Below, piece by piece: positions 29,758-36,530 of a stretch of 36,530 nucleotides of DNA. Location: positions 1 through 36,530 of the forward strand of contig CAKOMQ010000011.1 of assembly GCA_934096715.1 (NCBI GenBank), in the 5' to 3' direction. Positions within the stretch are counted from its first letter, which is position 1. Every line of letters starts with the position of its first letter. Position numbers and translations under genes: made by a program. This DNA comes from an uncultured Bacilli bacterium (lineage in GTDB: Bacteria; Bacillota_I; Bacilli_A; RF39; UBA660). The notes below the pieces were generated by a model. The model was not told where the DNA came from and made no database searches. It saw nothing but the letters and a program-made list of their open reading frames with translations.

Positions 29758-32355
29758 ATCTTTAAAAATTTTTGTTAATAATATTTTAGATAGTTCATCA
29801 ACTAAATAACATATAAGTACAACAAATATAGTATACATAACTTGAATAAATGAAAGAGTCTTTATATCAAAGATACTTTTTAATGGAGTAATCATGATAA
29901 TTGTTTGAATAATCAATAAGAATATTGTACTTTTATTTAAGTGAATATTGGCAAATATCTTATTACCTAATACAGGTTCTCTTATGTTACGGCATGAATA
30001 TGCAAAAACTATTTCCAGTAATATAAGTGTTAAGAATGCCATGGTAGTTGCAGTAGATAAATCAAATATTTTAATATTAACAAAATATATTAGGAGTACA
30101 GCTAGTGTCTTTAGAATTGAAGATAAAGACATTTTAGAAACAAAATATTTTGTAAATAATGATTCTTCTTTCTTACGGGGTTTTCTATCCATTATATTTG
30201 ATGATCCTTTTTCAAATGCAAGAGCAATTGCCGGTATTGAATCAGTTACAAGATTTATGTATAAAAGTTGTACTGGAATAAATATTTCCATTCCAAAGAT
30301 TATACCAATTAATACAATAAGAATTTCTGCTATATTACCAGTTAAAAGATATAATAAAATATTTTTAATATTGTCATAAATAATTCTACCTTCATGAATA
30401 GCATTAACAATGCTTGAAAAACTATCATCTAATAAAATCATATCGGCAGCGTCTTTGCTTACATCACTTCCTGTTAAACCCATCCCAACGCCTATGTCAG
30501 CCTGATTTATAGCAGGTGCATCATTTACACCATCACCAGCCATAGCAACTACTTTATTATTGGCTTGCCACGCTTTAACTATTTCCAACTTATTTTCAGG
30601 ACTAACTCGAGCATAAACACTATAATTTTTAACTAGTTCATTTATATTATTTTTATCTAGTTTATCAAAGTCCATTCCTAAGATTGCTTCTTCATCACTC
30701 TCCATTATACCAATATCTCTAGCAATAGCTTGAGCAGTTTCTAGTGAGTCACCAGTAATCATTATTGGTTTTATATGTGCTTTTATACAAGACTTAATAG
30801 CGTCTTTGACATCTTTTCTAGGGGGATCAATCATCGCAAACATCATTAAGAAAATTAAATTATTTTCAATATTGTTGAAAGTTTTAACCTTTTCAACATT
30901 TTTATAAGCAACAGTAAGTACTCTATAAGCCTTACTAGAAAGATCACATTCCACTTTATGTAATTCTTCTTTTAAAGTCTTTGTTAATTTTACCTGTTCG
31001 TTATCAATCAAAACGTAAGTACATTTTTCGATTACTGAATCAAAAGAACCCTTAGTCACTATTAATAATTCTTCCTTATTAGTATGAATTGTTGTCATCA
31101 TTTTTCTGCTTGAATCAAAAGGTATCTCATTTATACGTGGATATTTATTTTGAGTTTTAACTATATTTATTTTCTTATTCTTAGAGTATTCTAGAATAGC
31201 TATTTCTGTTTGATCTCCTATGTATTCTCCATTACATATATTAACATCATTATTTAAAATTACATATTCTAAATATTTTTTATCAATTAATGCTTTATTA
31301 GTATATAAATTGTTATTAAAATACACTTTTTCAACATTCATTTTGTTTTGAGTTATGGTTCCTGTTTTATCAGTACATATAATTTCTGTGCATCCTAGGG
31401 TCTCTACTGCTTTGATTTTCTTGATTATAGCTTTCTTTTTAGAAAGACTAATAACACCTAGTGATAAAATTATTGTAATAACTGTTGGTAATCCTTCAGG
31501 AACAGCTGCAACTGCTAAAGATATAGATAACATTAATAATTCTTGTAAATCTAGACCTTTAATTAAACCAATTGTAAATATTAAAAATACTATGATTAAA
31601 ATTATATATGATAACACTTTACTAATATCTGCCAGTTTAATTTCTAATGGGGATTTATTTTTTTCTATAGTATTAAGTTCTTTAGCTATATGTCCCAGTT
31701 CGGTATTCATTCCTGTTTCTGTTACTACAGCAGTACATTTACCATAAGTTATGTTTGTACCAGAATAAATCATGTTACTTCTAGACGCTAAAGGAAGTTC
31801 TCTATCTATCTTTTTGTTATTTTTCGAGATATCTATTGATTCACCTGTTAAACATGATTCATTAACTTTTAACATAGTTGATTCCAAAATACGAGCATCA
31901 CTAGGAACAATATCTCCGGCTTCCAAAAGAATTATATCGCCTACTACTAAGTATTTAGAATTTATTTCTTCTACTCTATTATTTCTTTTTACTAATACAT
32001 TTGTAACTTGAATTTTTTTTAATTCGTCAACGGCATTACTTGCTTTTAGTTCTTGAATAAACTCAACAAAACAATTTAAAATTACAATAAGTATTATAAT
32101 TATTCCATCTAAGTATGATTCATTATTTAAATAAGAAATAATTATTGAAAATATCCCTGAAATGAGAAGAATTATTAATAATAGGTCTTTAAATTCTTCT
32201 AAAAACATTCTTAATTTGGATTTCTTCTTTCCACTAATTATTTCATTAAAACCATATTTTTCTAATCTATTGTTTACTTCTTCTCTGGTTAGACCACCCT
32301 TGTTTGTATTAACTAAATCTAAAACTTCTTCATTATCATAATTATAGTAATTCAT
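29755..32355 (-). CDS. P-type calcium ATPase (SERCA/LMCA1-like)
   Basis: 866 residues, a P2-type ATPase that pumps Ca2+ across the membrane. Phosphorylation motif CTDKTGTITQNK has D329, and LTGES lies at 169-173. The M4 motif VPEGLP (about 285-290) and M6 NLVTDSIPA agree with a Ca2+ site. Hinge motif GDGVNDAPAI and ITGDSLETA are present. N-terminal cation ATPase domain and about ten membrane segments. It follows sigH by 12 bp and so belongs to the rlmB-sigH operon, an unusual neighbour. Specificity for Ca2+ over Mn2+ is inferred from M4/M6. Confidence 0.93.
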   Translation of the reverse strand: MNYYNYDNEEVLDLVNTNKGGLTREEVNNRLEKYGFNEIISGKKKSKLRMFLEEFKDLLLIILLISGIFSIIISYLNNESYLDGIIIILIVILNCFVEFIQELKASNAVDELKKIQVTNVLVKRNNRVEEINSKYLVVGDIILLEAGDIVPSDARILESTMLKVNESCLTGESIDISKNNKKIDRELPLASRSNMIYSGTNITYGKCTAVVTETGMNTELGHIAKELNTIEKNKSPLEIKLADISKVLSYIILIIVFLIFTIGLIKGLDLQELLMLSISLAVAAVPEGLPTVITIILSLGVISLSKKKAIIKKIKAVETLGCTEIICTDKTGTITQNKMNVEKVYFNNNLYTNKALIDKKYLEYVILNNDVNICNGEYIGDQTEIAILEYSKNKKINIVKTQNKYPRINEIPFDSSRKMMTTIHTNKEELLIVTKGSFDSVIEKCTYVLIDNEQVKLTKTLKEELHKVECDLSSKAYRVLTVAYKNVEKVKTFNNIENNLIFLMMFAMIDPPRKDVKDAIKSCIKAHIKPIMITGDSLETAQAIARDIGIMESDEEAILGMDFDKLDKNNINELVKNYSVYARVSPENKLEIVKAWQANNKVVAMAGDGVNDAPAINQADIGVGMGLTGSDVSKDAADMILLDDSFSSIVNAIHEGRIIYDNIKNILLYLLTGNIAEILIVLIGIIFGMEIFIPVQLLYINLVTDSIPAIALAFEKGSSNIMDRKPRKKEESLFTKYFVSKMSLSSILKTLAVLLIYFVNIKIFDLSTATTMAFLTLILLEIVFAYSCRNIREPVLGNKIFANIHLNKSTIFLLIIQTIIMITPLKSIFDIKTLSFIQVMYTIFVVLICYLVDELSKILLTKIFKD

Positions 32356-32367
32356 ATTACCCCTACT

Positions 32368-32994
32368 TTATTCTTCTATAATATTTTTTATTTTAACTTT
32401 TATCCTTTGAATCGTATTATCTACAGATTTACTAGGTATATTTAAAACATCCGCTATTTCCTTGTAGTTGTATCCTTTAATTAAATAAGAATATACTTCT
32501 AGTTCTCTTTGAGATAATAAACATTCAATTCTATTTTCAAGTTCATTATATTCTTCTTCATCACTTAAGTTTAATAATGGGTCATTTTTTCCATCATCAC
32601 TTATTGTTTCTAACAATGGTTTGTCTGCTGTGCCATAATTATCTTCTAATGATACACTACCAACTTCCATCTTGTGTTTTTCAGTTAAATGCTTTCTTAC
32701 TAATGTATATAGTTTTCTTTCAATACATGTAGATATAAATGTGGGAAGTGAAGATTCTTTGTCATCACGATAATTATTTAATCCATCTGTAAAACCTAGT
32801 AACGCTGTTGAATATAGTTCTTGTCTGTCTATCTTTAATTTGTAATATATTTTACTATATTTATTAATTAAAACATCTATTATGTAACTATATTTTGCAT
32901 ATAAAAAGTCTTTTGCTTCTTCATTACTTTGATTATAAAGCTCAATTAGTTCATAATCATTTATATCTTTTAAATCAGTTCTTATTAATGTCAT
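32368..32994 (-). CDS. sigH: RNA polymerase sigma factor SigH
   Basis: 208 residues, sigma-70 family. Region 2 is at about 12-85 (ELIELYNQSNEEAKDFLYAK, then ELYSTALLGFTDGLNNYR), and region 4 is a LuxR-like helix-turn-helix, LSQRELEVYSYLIKGYNYKEIADVL. Position, after rlmB and near secE-nusG, is the one sigH holds in Bacilli, which supports the name. SigH controls transition-state, competence or sporulation genes elsewhere; what it controls here is not shown. Translation is coupled to rlmB (ATGA overlap). Confidence 0.85.
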   Translation of the reverse strand: MTLIRTDLKDINDYELIELYNQSNEEAKDFLYAKYSYIIDVLINKYSKIYYKLKIDRQELYSTALLGFTDGLNNYRDDKESSLPTFISTCIERKLYTLVRKHLTEKHKMEVGSVSLEDNYGTADKPLLETISDDGKNDPLLNLSDEEEYNELENRIECLLSQRELEVYSYLIKGYNYKEIADVLNIPSKSVDNTIQRIKVKIKNIIEE

Positions 32995-33650
32995 CTTTTC
33001 ATCCCATATATAAGTATAGCTGCTGAAACACTGGCGTTTAAACTGTTTATTTTTCCATACATAGGTATAGATACTATAAAGTCACTATTTTCTTTAATAA
33101 TTTTACTTATACCGTTACCTTCATTACCAATTACTAATACTTTTTTACCATCATAATTAAGGTATCTATAATCTGTACCATCCATGTCAGCACTGTAAAT
33201 AAAGTAGTTTTGCTTTTTTAAATCATTTAATGCATTGTTTAAGTTACTTACCATAATTATTTTAACATTATTTAATGCCCCTGCACTAGATTTCATAACA
33301 ATGTCATTTACTAAACATGCCCTATCTTTAGGAATAATTATATTAGTAATTCCAGCACATTCACAAGTTCTAATAATTGCTCCTAGATTATGGGGATCTT
33401 CTATATGGTCAAGAAGGACAACAAAATCAGAATCAATATCAGATAGTTTAAAATACTCGTAATCATATACATCTAATACTATACCTTGATGTCTTCCATC
33501 TACCATATTATCTAAACGACTTCTATCAACAATTTCATATTTGATATTATTATTTCTTAAATATTCTATATAGTTATTGTTTGAAATAAAAGCTCTTCTT
33601 ACTTTCTTTGAATCAGTTTCATGTAAGACGTTTTTTCCATATATAAGCAT
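32991..33650 (-). CDS. rlmB: 23S rRNA (guanosine-2'-O)-methyltransferase RlmB
   Basis: 219 residues. A longer frame begins at 33695 but that start lies inside the promoter and terminator, whereas ATG 33650 has ribosome site GGTGA and yields MLIYGKNVLHE, the normal SpoU start. The substrate-binding domain is followed by the SpoU methylase with motif 1 DHIEDPHNLGAIIRTCECAG, motif 2 VIGNEGNGIS and motif 3 IPMYGKINSLNASVSAAI, making the trefoil-knot SAM site. Cytosolic. It is followed by sigH with a 4-base overlap. Confidence 0.92.
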   Translation of the reverse strand: MLIYGKNVLHETDSKKVRRAFISNNNYIEYLRNNNIKYEIVDRSRLDNMVDGRHQGIVLDVYDYEYFKLSDIDSDFVVLLDHIEDPHNLGAIIRTCECAGITNIIIPKDRACLVNDIVMKSSAGALNNVKIIMVSNLNNALNDLKKQNYFIYSADMDGTDYRYLNYDGKKVLVIGNEGNGISKIIKENSDFIVSIPMYGKINSLNASVSAAILIYGMKR

Positions 33651-33666
33651 TTTAATCACCATGTAT

Positions 33667-33695
33667 ATTGTACTAAAAAAAAAAGCCTTTGGCAA
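33667..33695 (-). promoter_or_regulatory. Promoter of rlmB-sigH-ATPase, overlapping the tsaD terminator
   Basis: Minus-strand TTGCCA (33695-33690), 17-bp spacer that contains the terminator's T-run, then TACAAT (33672-33667). The start site would be near 33660, giving a leader of about 10 bases with the ribosome site GGTGA. Confidence 0.45.
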
Positions 33696-33707
33696 ACACT
33701 AAAGACT
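33674..33707 (-). terminator. Terminator after tsaD
   Basis: Minus-strand stem AGTCTTT/AAAGGCT (one wobble pair) with a 10-base loop, followed by ten T residues. It separates the tsa genes from rlmB-sigH. Confidence 0.65.
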
Positions 33708-33710
33708 ATT

Positions 33711-34718
33711 TTAACAAATATCAATATTAGATTTTCCATTGAGACTATAATCGCAAAAATCGTTATTAATATATAATGGATAAGCAGCAGCCCCAATCAT
33801 TGCAGCATTATCTGTACAATAAATCATTCTAGGATATAATAATTCACCATTATATTTTGTTACTAATTTATTAAGTTCACTTCTTAAATAAGAATTAGCA
33901 GATACGCCACCAGCAATTAAAAGTCTATTAATACCAGTGTTTTTTATTGCGAGTTCACATTTACGATATAATTCCTCAATAGCGGCATCTTGAAATGATC
34001 TGGCTAGATTTGCTTTATTAATAATATTTCCCTTTGCTGTTTCATTATGATTTATATTTATAACACTACTTTTTAGACCACTATAACTGAAATTATATGA
34101 ATCGTCATTTAGTAGTTTATTCATTTTATATGTTGATTCTCCTGCAAGAGCAAGTTTTTCTACATTTGGTCCACCTGGATATTTAAGGCCTAATACTCTA
34201 GCTACTTTATCATATGCTTCTCCGATCGCGTCATCTAATGTTTCTCCAAGTAATTCGAATTTATAATCTCCTGTCATTTTAACAAGTTCAGTATGACCAC
34301 CACTTACTATTAAAGCAAGTAATGGAAATTCTAATTTCTTTTCCAAATTATTTGCATAAATATGTCCAATTAAATGATTTACCTTTATTAAAGGTTTATT
34401 ATAAACATAAGATAAAGTTTTAGCAAATTCTATTCCTACCAATAAAGAACCTAATAATCCAGGAGCGTATGTTACTGCGATTGCATCAACATCTTCAATT
34501 TTCATATCAGTTTTACTTAGCATATCTTCTAAAACAAGAGTTATTGATTCACAGTGCATTCGGGATGCAATTTCAGGCACAACTCCACCATAATTTTCAT
34601 GGATAGATATTTGCGTATTTGTACTCATTGCCACAACTTCACACCCATTTTTAACAATAGCAATACTTGTCTCATCACATGAAGATTCAATTGCTAAAAT
34701 ATATATATCATTTTTCAT
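33711..34718 (-). CDS. tsaD: tRNA N6-adenosine threonylcarbamoyltransferase TsaD
   Basis: 335 residues. It transfers the threonylcarbamoyl group to A37 of tRNAs reading ANN codons. Motifs: AIESSCDETS at the start, the metal-binding HLIGHIYAN (about 116-124), YAPGLLGSLLVG, SGGHTELV, GLKSS, and AGGVSANSYLR plus YCTDNAAMIG at the C-terminus. Works with TsaB and TsaE, whose genes lie upstream on the same strand. It overlaps the end of rimI by 11 bp, and the ribosome site GGTGAAA lies within rimI. Confidence 0.95.
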   Translation of the reverse strand: MKNDIYILAIESSCDETSIAIVKNGCEVVAMSTNTQISIHENYGGVVPEIASRMHCESITLVLEDMLSKTDMKIEDVDAIAVTYAPGLLGSLLVGIEFAKTLSYVYNKPLIKVNHLIGHIYANNLEKKLEFPLLALIVSGGHTELVKMTGDYKFELLGETLDDAIGEAYDKVARVLGLKYPGGPNVEKLALAGESTYKMNKLLNDDSYNFSYSGLKSSVININHNETAKGNIINKANLARSFQDAAIEELYRKCELAIKNTGINRLLIAGGVSANSYLRSELNKLVTKYNGELLYPRMIYCTDNAAMIGAAAYPLYINNDFCDYSLNGKSNIDIC

Positions 34719-35130
34719 TTTTCACCAACTTCATTATATAAGCATCATCTGAATTCTTATAATATTTCTCTCTTATTCCAATTTTTTTGAAACCACACTT
34801 TTCATATAATCTGATTGCACTATCATTTGTTGACGCTACTTCTAGAAGAATATCTTTATCGCTATTATCAATTAAATAATTCATTAATTTAAATCCGATA
34901 TTCAGTCTTCGGTAATTAGGGTCAACAACAATAACTAATAATTCTATGTAATCTATATTATTATAAGCAATTAAGAAACCTTTAGTAGTTTCATCCTTGT
35001 AAGTTAAAACTTGATAACAATCGTTTAAAATATAGTTTTCAACATCATAAATATTTATAAAATTATCATAAAGAACTAAACCTAATTTATTTATTGCTGA
35101 TAATTCATTGTTAGTTGCTTTACTGATCAT
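34708..35130 (-). CDS. rimI: GNAT acetyltransferase, RimI-like
   Basis: 140 residues. N-acetyltransferase fold with VVDPNYRRLNIGFKLMNYLI (acetyl-CoA loop) and the end motif NDSAIRLYEKCGFKKIGIR. In Bacilli this gene sits between tsaB and tsaD and encodes the RimI N-acetyltransferase associated with ribosomal protein S18. That exact placement, with a 4-base ATGA overlap with tsaB and an 11-base overlap with tsaD, supports the name. Substrate specificity is not visible from sequence. Confidence 0.85.
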   Translation of the reverse strand: MISKATNNELSAINKLGLVLYDNFINIYDVENYILNDCYQVLTYKDETTKGFLIAYNNIDYIELLVIVVDPNYRRLNIGFKLMNYLIDNSDKDILLEVASTNDSAIRLYEKCGFKKIGIREKYYKNSDDAYIMKLVKNEK

Positions 35131-35672
35131 TTTAATGCATCAATCTTCTTTATATATATTGGATTAACAACATGTGGATTTACTTCTGTAAGAGTATCAA
35201 TATAAGAAATTAACAATTTATAGTTAAATTTAATACTAGTGGTAACATGTGTTTCTTCTTTTAATACTTCAAATTCTGAATTAGATAAATATTTATAATT
35301 TTCAACTAAAGAATTATTTTTATATTGTGCTACAAAGAAACCTTTACTATCTGGAAACGCTACTGTGCATGTAGGTGCACTCGCCATAACTTTCATTAAC
35401 TCTAAATATGAAATTACTTTAATAGGAATCTTTTTAGTATACGCAAGTGTTTTAGCGATAGTTACACCTAACCTGACTCCCGTAAATGATCCAGGACCAT
35501 TAACAACCACTATTAAATCTATTATATTATTTCCAATAACCTTTATAATAGTATCCATTAAAACTGTACTATTATCTTTTAAATTGTAAACATATTCTTC
35601 GTTTAATAATTTACTTTCATTAAATAATGCTATATGAATAAAATCGTGAGAATCAATAAAAAGTATATTCAT
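35127..35672 (-). CDS. tsaB: tRNA threonylcarbamoyladenosine protein TsaB
   Basis: 181 residues, shorter than the usual 220-235, so the C-terminal part is reduced. It has the ASKHA N-terminal strand ILFIDSHDFIHIALF and the conserved GPGSFTGVRLGVTIAKTLAY. It is the regulatory partner of TsaD in the TsaBDE complex. The next gene upstream (tsaE) ends in the base where tsaB starts (35672), and the following rimI overlaps by four bases, so translation is coupled through the set. Confidence 0.9.
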   Translation of the reverse strand: MNILFIDSHDFIHIALFNESKLLNEEYVYNLKDNSTVLMDTIIKVIGNNIIDLIVVVNGPGSFTGVRLGVTIAKTLAYTKKIPIKVISYLELMKVMASAPTCTVAFPDSKGFFVAQYKNNSLVENYKYLSNSEFEVLKEETHVTTSIKFNYKLLISYIDTLTEVNPHVVNPIYIKKIDALK

Positions 35673-36121
35673 TATAACACCGCATTACATAAGTCTTCGT
35701 ATGAAAATCCAAATGGCTCTAAAATAAATAAACGAGTATTTTCATCAATAATTTCAATAGTAATATCAAGCCTTTCATTAGGTAAACGATCACTAATTAA
35801 TTCAGACCATTCTATAATAGTTACACCGTCTTTTTTAAAATAATCTTCAATACCGATTTCAGAATTATCATCAAGTCGATACACATCCATATGAAATAAT
35901 GGCATTTCACCACTATAATATTCTTTAATAATATTAAATGTTGGGCTAGTTATATTCTCACTTACTCCTAGAGAATTAGCAAATCCTTTGACAAAAACAG
36001 TCTTTCCACTTCCTAAGTCTCCATTTAAACATATTAACATATTGTTAAATTTTTCTGATTCAATATTCTCAGCAAGTGTAAATGTGTCTTCTACTCTGCA
36101 AGATTTGTATTTAAATTTCAT
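35672..36121 (-). CDS. tsaE: tRNA threonylcarbamoyladenosine ATPase TsaE
   Basis: 149 residues, small P-loop ATPase of t6A synthesis. Walker A is GDLGSGKTVFVKGFA (about 34-48). SPTFNIIKEYYSG, the HMDVYRLDD block and IIEWSEL follow in the order typical of the family. It is first in the tsaE-tsaB-rimI-tsaD operon. The start at 36121 has ribosome site AGGTGAT and the promoter lies directly upstream. The next gene upstream is the rRNA operon. Confidence 0.94.
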   Translation of the reverse strand: MKFKYKSCRVEDTFTLAENIESEKFNNMLICLNGDLGSGKTVFVKGFANSLGVSENITSPTFNIIKEYYSGEMPLFHMDVYRLDDNSEIGIEDYFKKDGVTIIEWSELISDRLPNERLDITIEIIDENTRLFILEPFGFSYEDLCNAVL

Positions 36122-36137
36122 TCATATCACCTATTTT

Positions 36138-36167
36138 ATTATAAAATAAAAATCACCTGATATACAA
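36138..36167 (-). promoter_or_regulatory. Promoter of the tsaE-tsaD operon
   Basis: Minus-strand TTGTAT (36167-36162), 18-bp spacer, TATAAT (36143-36138). It lies between the 5S rRNA end and tsaE, so the operon can be expressed apart from the rRNA genes. Confidence 0.6.
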
Positions 36168-36199
36168 GTGTTTATCTATAATTTATTGCAAAAAAAAAA

Positions 36200-36301
36200 T
36201 TGGCAACTTCCTATTTTCGCATACACTATCGTCGGCGTTTTAGTGCTTAACTACTCTGTTCGGGATGGGAAGAGGTGTGTCCACTAAGCTATCGTCACCA
36301 A
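36200..36301 (-). rRNA. 5S ribosomal RNA
   Basis: Minus strand from about 36301 to 36200. The terminal stem TTGGTGAC / GTTGCCAA closes the molecule, and the internal CCCATCCCGAACAGAG followed by AGTTAAGC is the conserved loop-C and helix-III region of 5S. At about 102 nt it is short relative to the usual 115-120. A T-run (complement of 36191-36199) follows the 3' end, acting as terminator. Ends are estimated to a few bases. Confidence 0.92.
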
Positions 36302-36362
36302 TTAAGGATTTTGTCCTTTAAAAACAAGATAATGCTTTACTCATATAAATTACTTAATTAAA
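36302..36362 (-). other. 23S-5S spacer
   Basis: About 61 bp, A/T-rich, with a small hairpin AAGGA-CAAAA-TCCTT next to the 5S 5' end. No tRNA is present in it. Confidence 0.6.

Positions 36363-36530
<168 letters not shown>

Noticed and set aside
31355..31747. 130-residue open frame on the plus strand inside the Ca2+ ATPase gene
   Set aside because: It is antisense to a well conserved coding region and has no ribosome site; its amino acids only mirror the membrane segments of the pump.
33651..33695. Start of rlmB at 33695
   Set aside because: The extra 15 residues are encoded by the terminator T-run and promoter; ATG 33650 has a ribosome site and matches family starts.

Overview
The window is chromosomal DNA from an AT-rich monoderm of the Firmicutes/Bacilli side, most likely one of the small-genome, Mollicutes-related uncultured gut lineages (RF39/Erysipelotrichia-like). 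This rests on gene order (tsaE-tsaB-rimI-tsaD, rlmB-sigH, secE-nusG), a SecE of 67 residues, the absence of a secretin, and strongly A/T-biased codons. TGA is used as a stop (for example rlmB, rimI), so the code is the standard bacterial one, not the Mycoplasma code. The taxon is inference.

Layout. 1-408: a truncated exported protein with a structured leader holding a 10-bp poly-C run. 406-5129: trxB-lgt, a radical SAM gene, dedA, mgtC-like. 4695-17517: a large, almost entirely minus-strand locus that looks like a reduced Tad (type IVc) pilus. It has a CpaF/TadA ATPase, TadB- and TadC-like platform proteins, a CpaB-like SAF protein, a CpaE-like protein with a deviant P-loop, five short proteins sharing an M-[KR]-[EQ] start before a membrane segment, paired double-TM Cys-tailed proteins, tandem single-TM paralogues, and a 1185-residue Cys-rich surface protein with its membrane-anchored partner. 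No secretin or prepilin peptidase gene is in the window. Promoters and terminators divide the locus into an assembly unit, a pilin unit and distal units.

17623-21669: a CPBP protease, a calcineurin-type phosphoesterase that has lost several metal ligands, a DUF1003 protein, and an unknown three-gene operon of helical and coiled-coil proteins. 21792-28721: an NMT1/ThiY-type ABC importer operon (binding protein, ATPase, permease). Its ATPase gene is split by a mobile element of about 4.4 kb. The element lies between 10-bp direct repeats (23176-23185 and 27599-27608). Joining the repeats restores an in-frame 249-residue ATPase, and the circularised ends form a dyad-symmetric attP. The element encodes a large serine recombinase, a 41-residue protein, a surface zinc metallopeptidase with an InlB-type repeat, a small membrane protein, and a RhuM-like fragment.

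28735-36530: housekeeping genes on the minus strand: 23S (partial) and 5S rRNA, tsaE-tsaB-rimI-tsaD (t6A synthesis and ribosomal acetylation), rlmB-sigH-Ca2+ ATPase, and secE-nusG. The two most interesting objects are the reversible-looking insertion in the ABC ATPase and the noncanonical Tad-like pilus locus.
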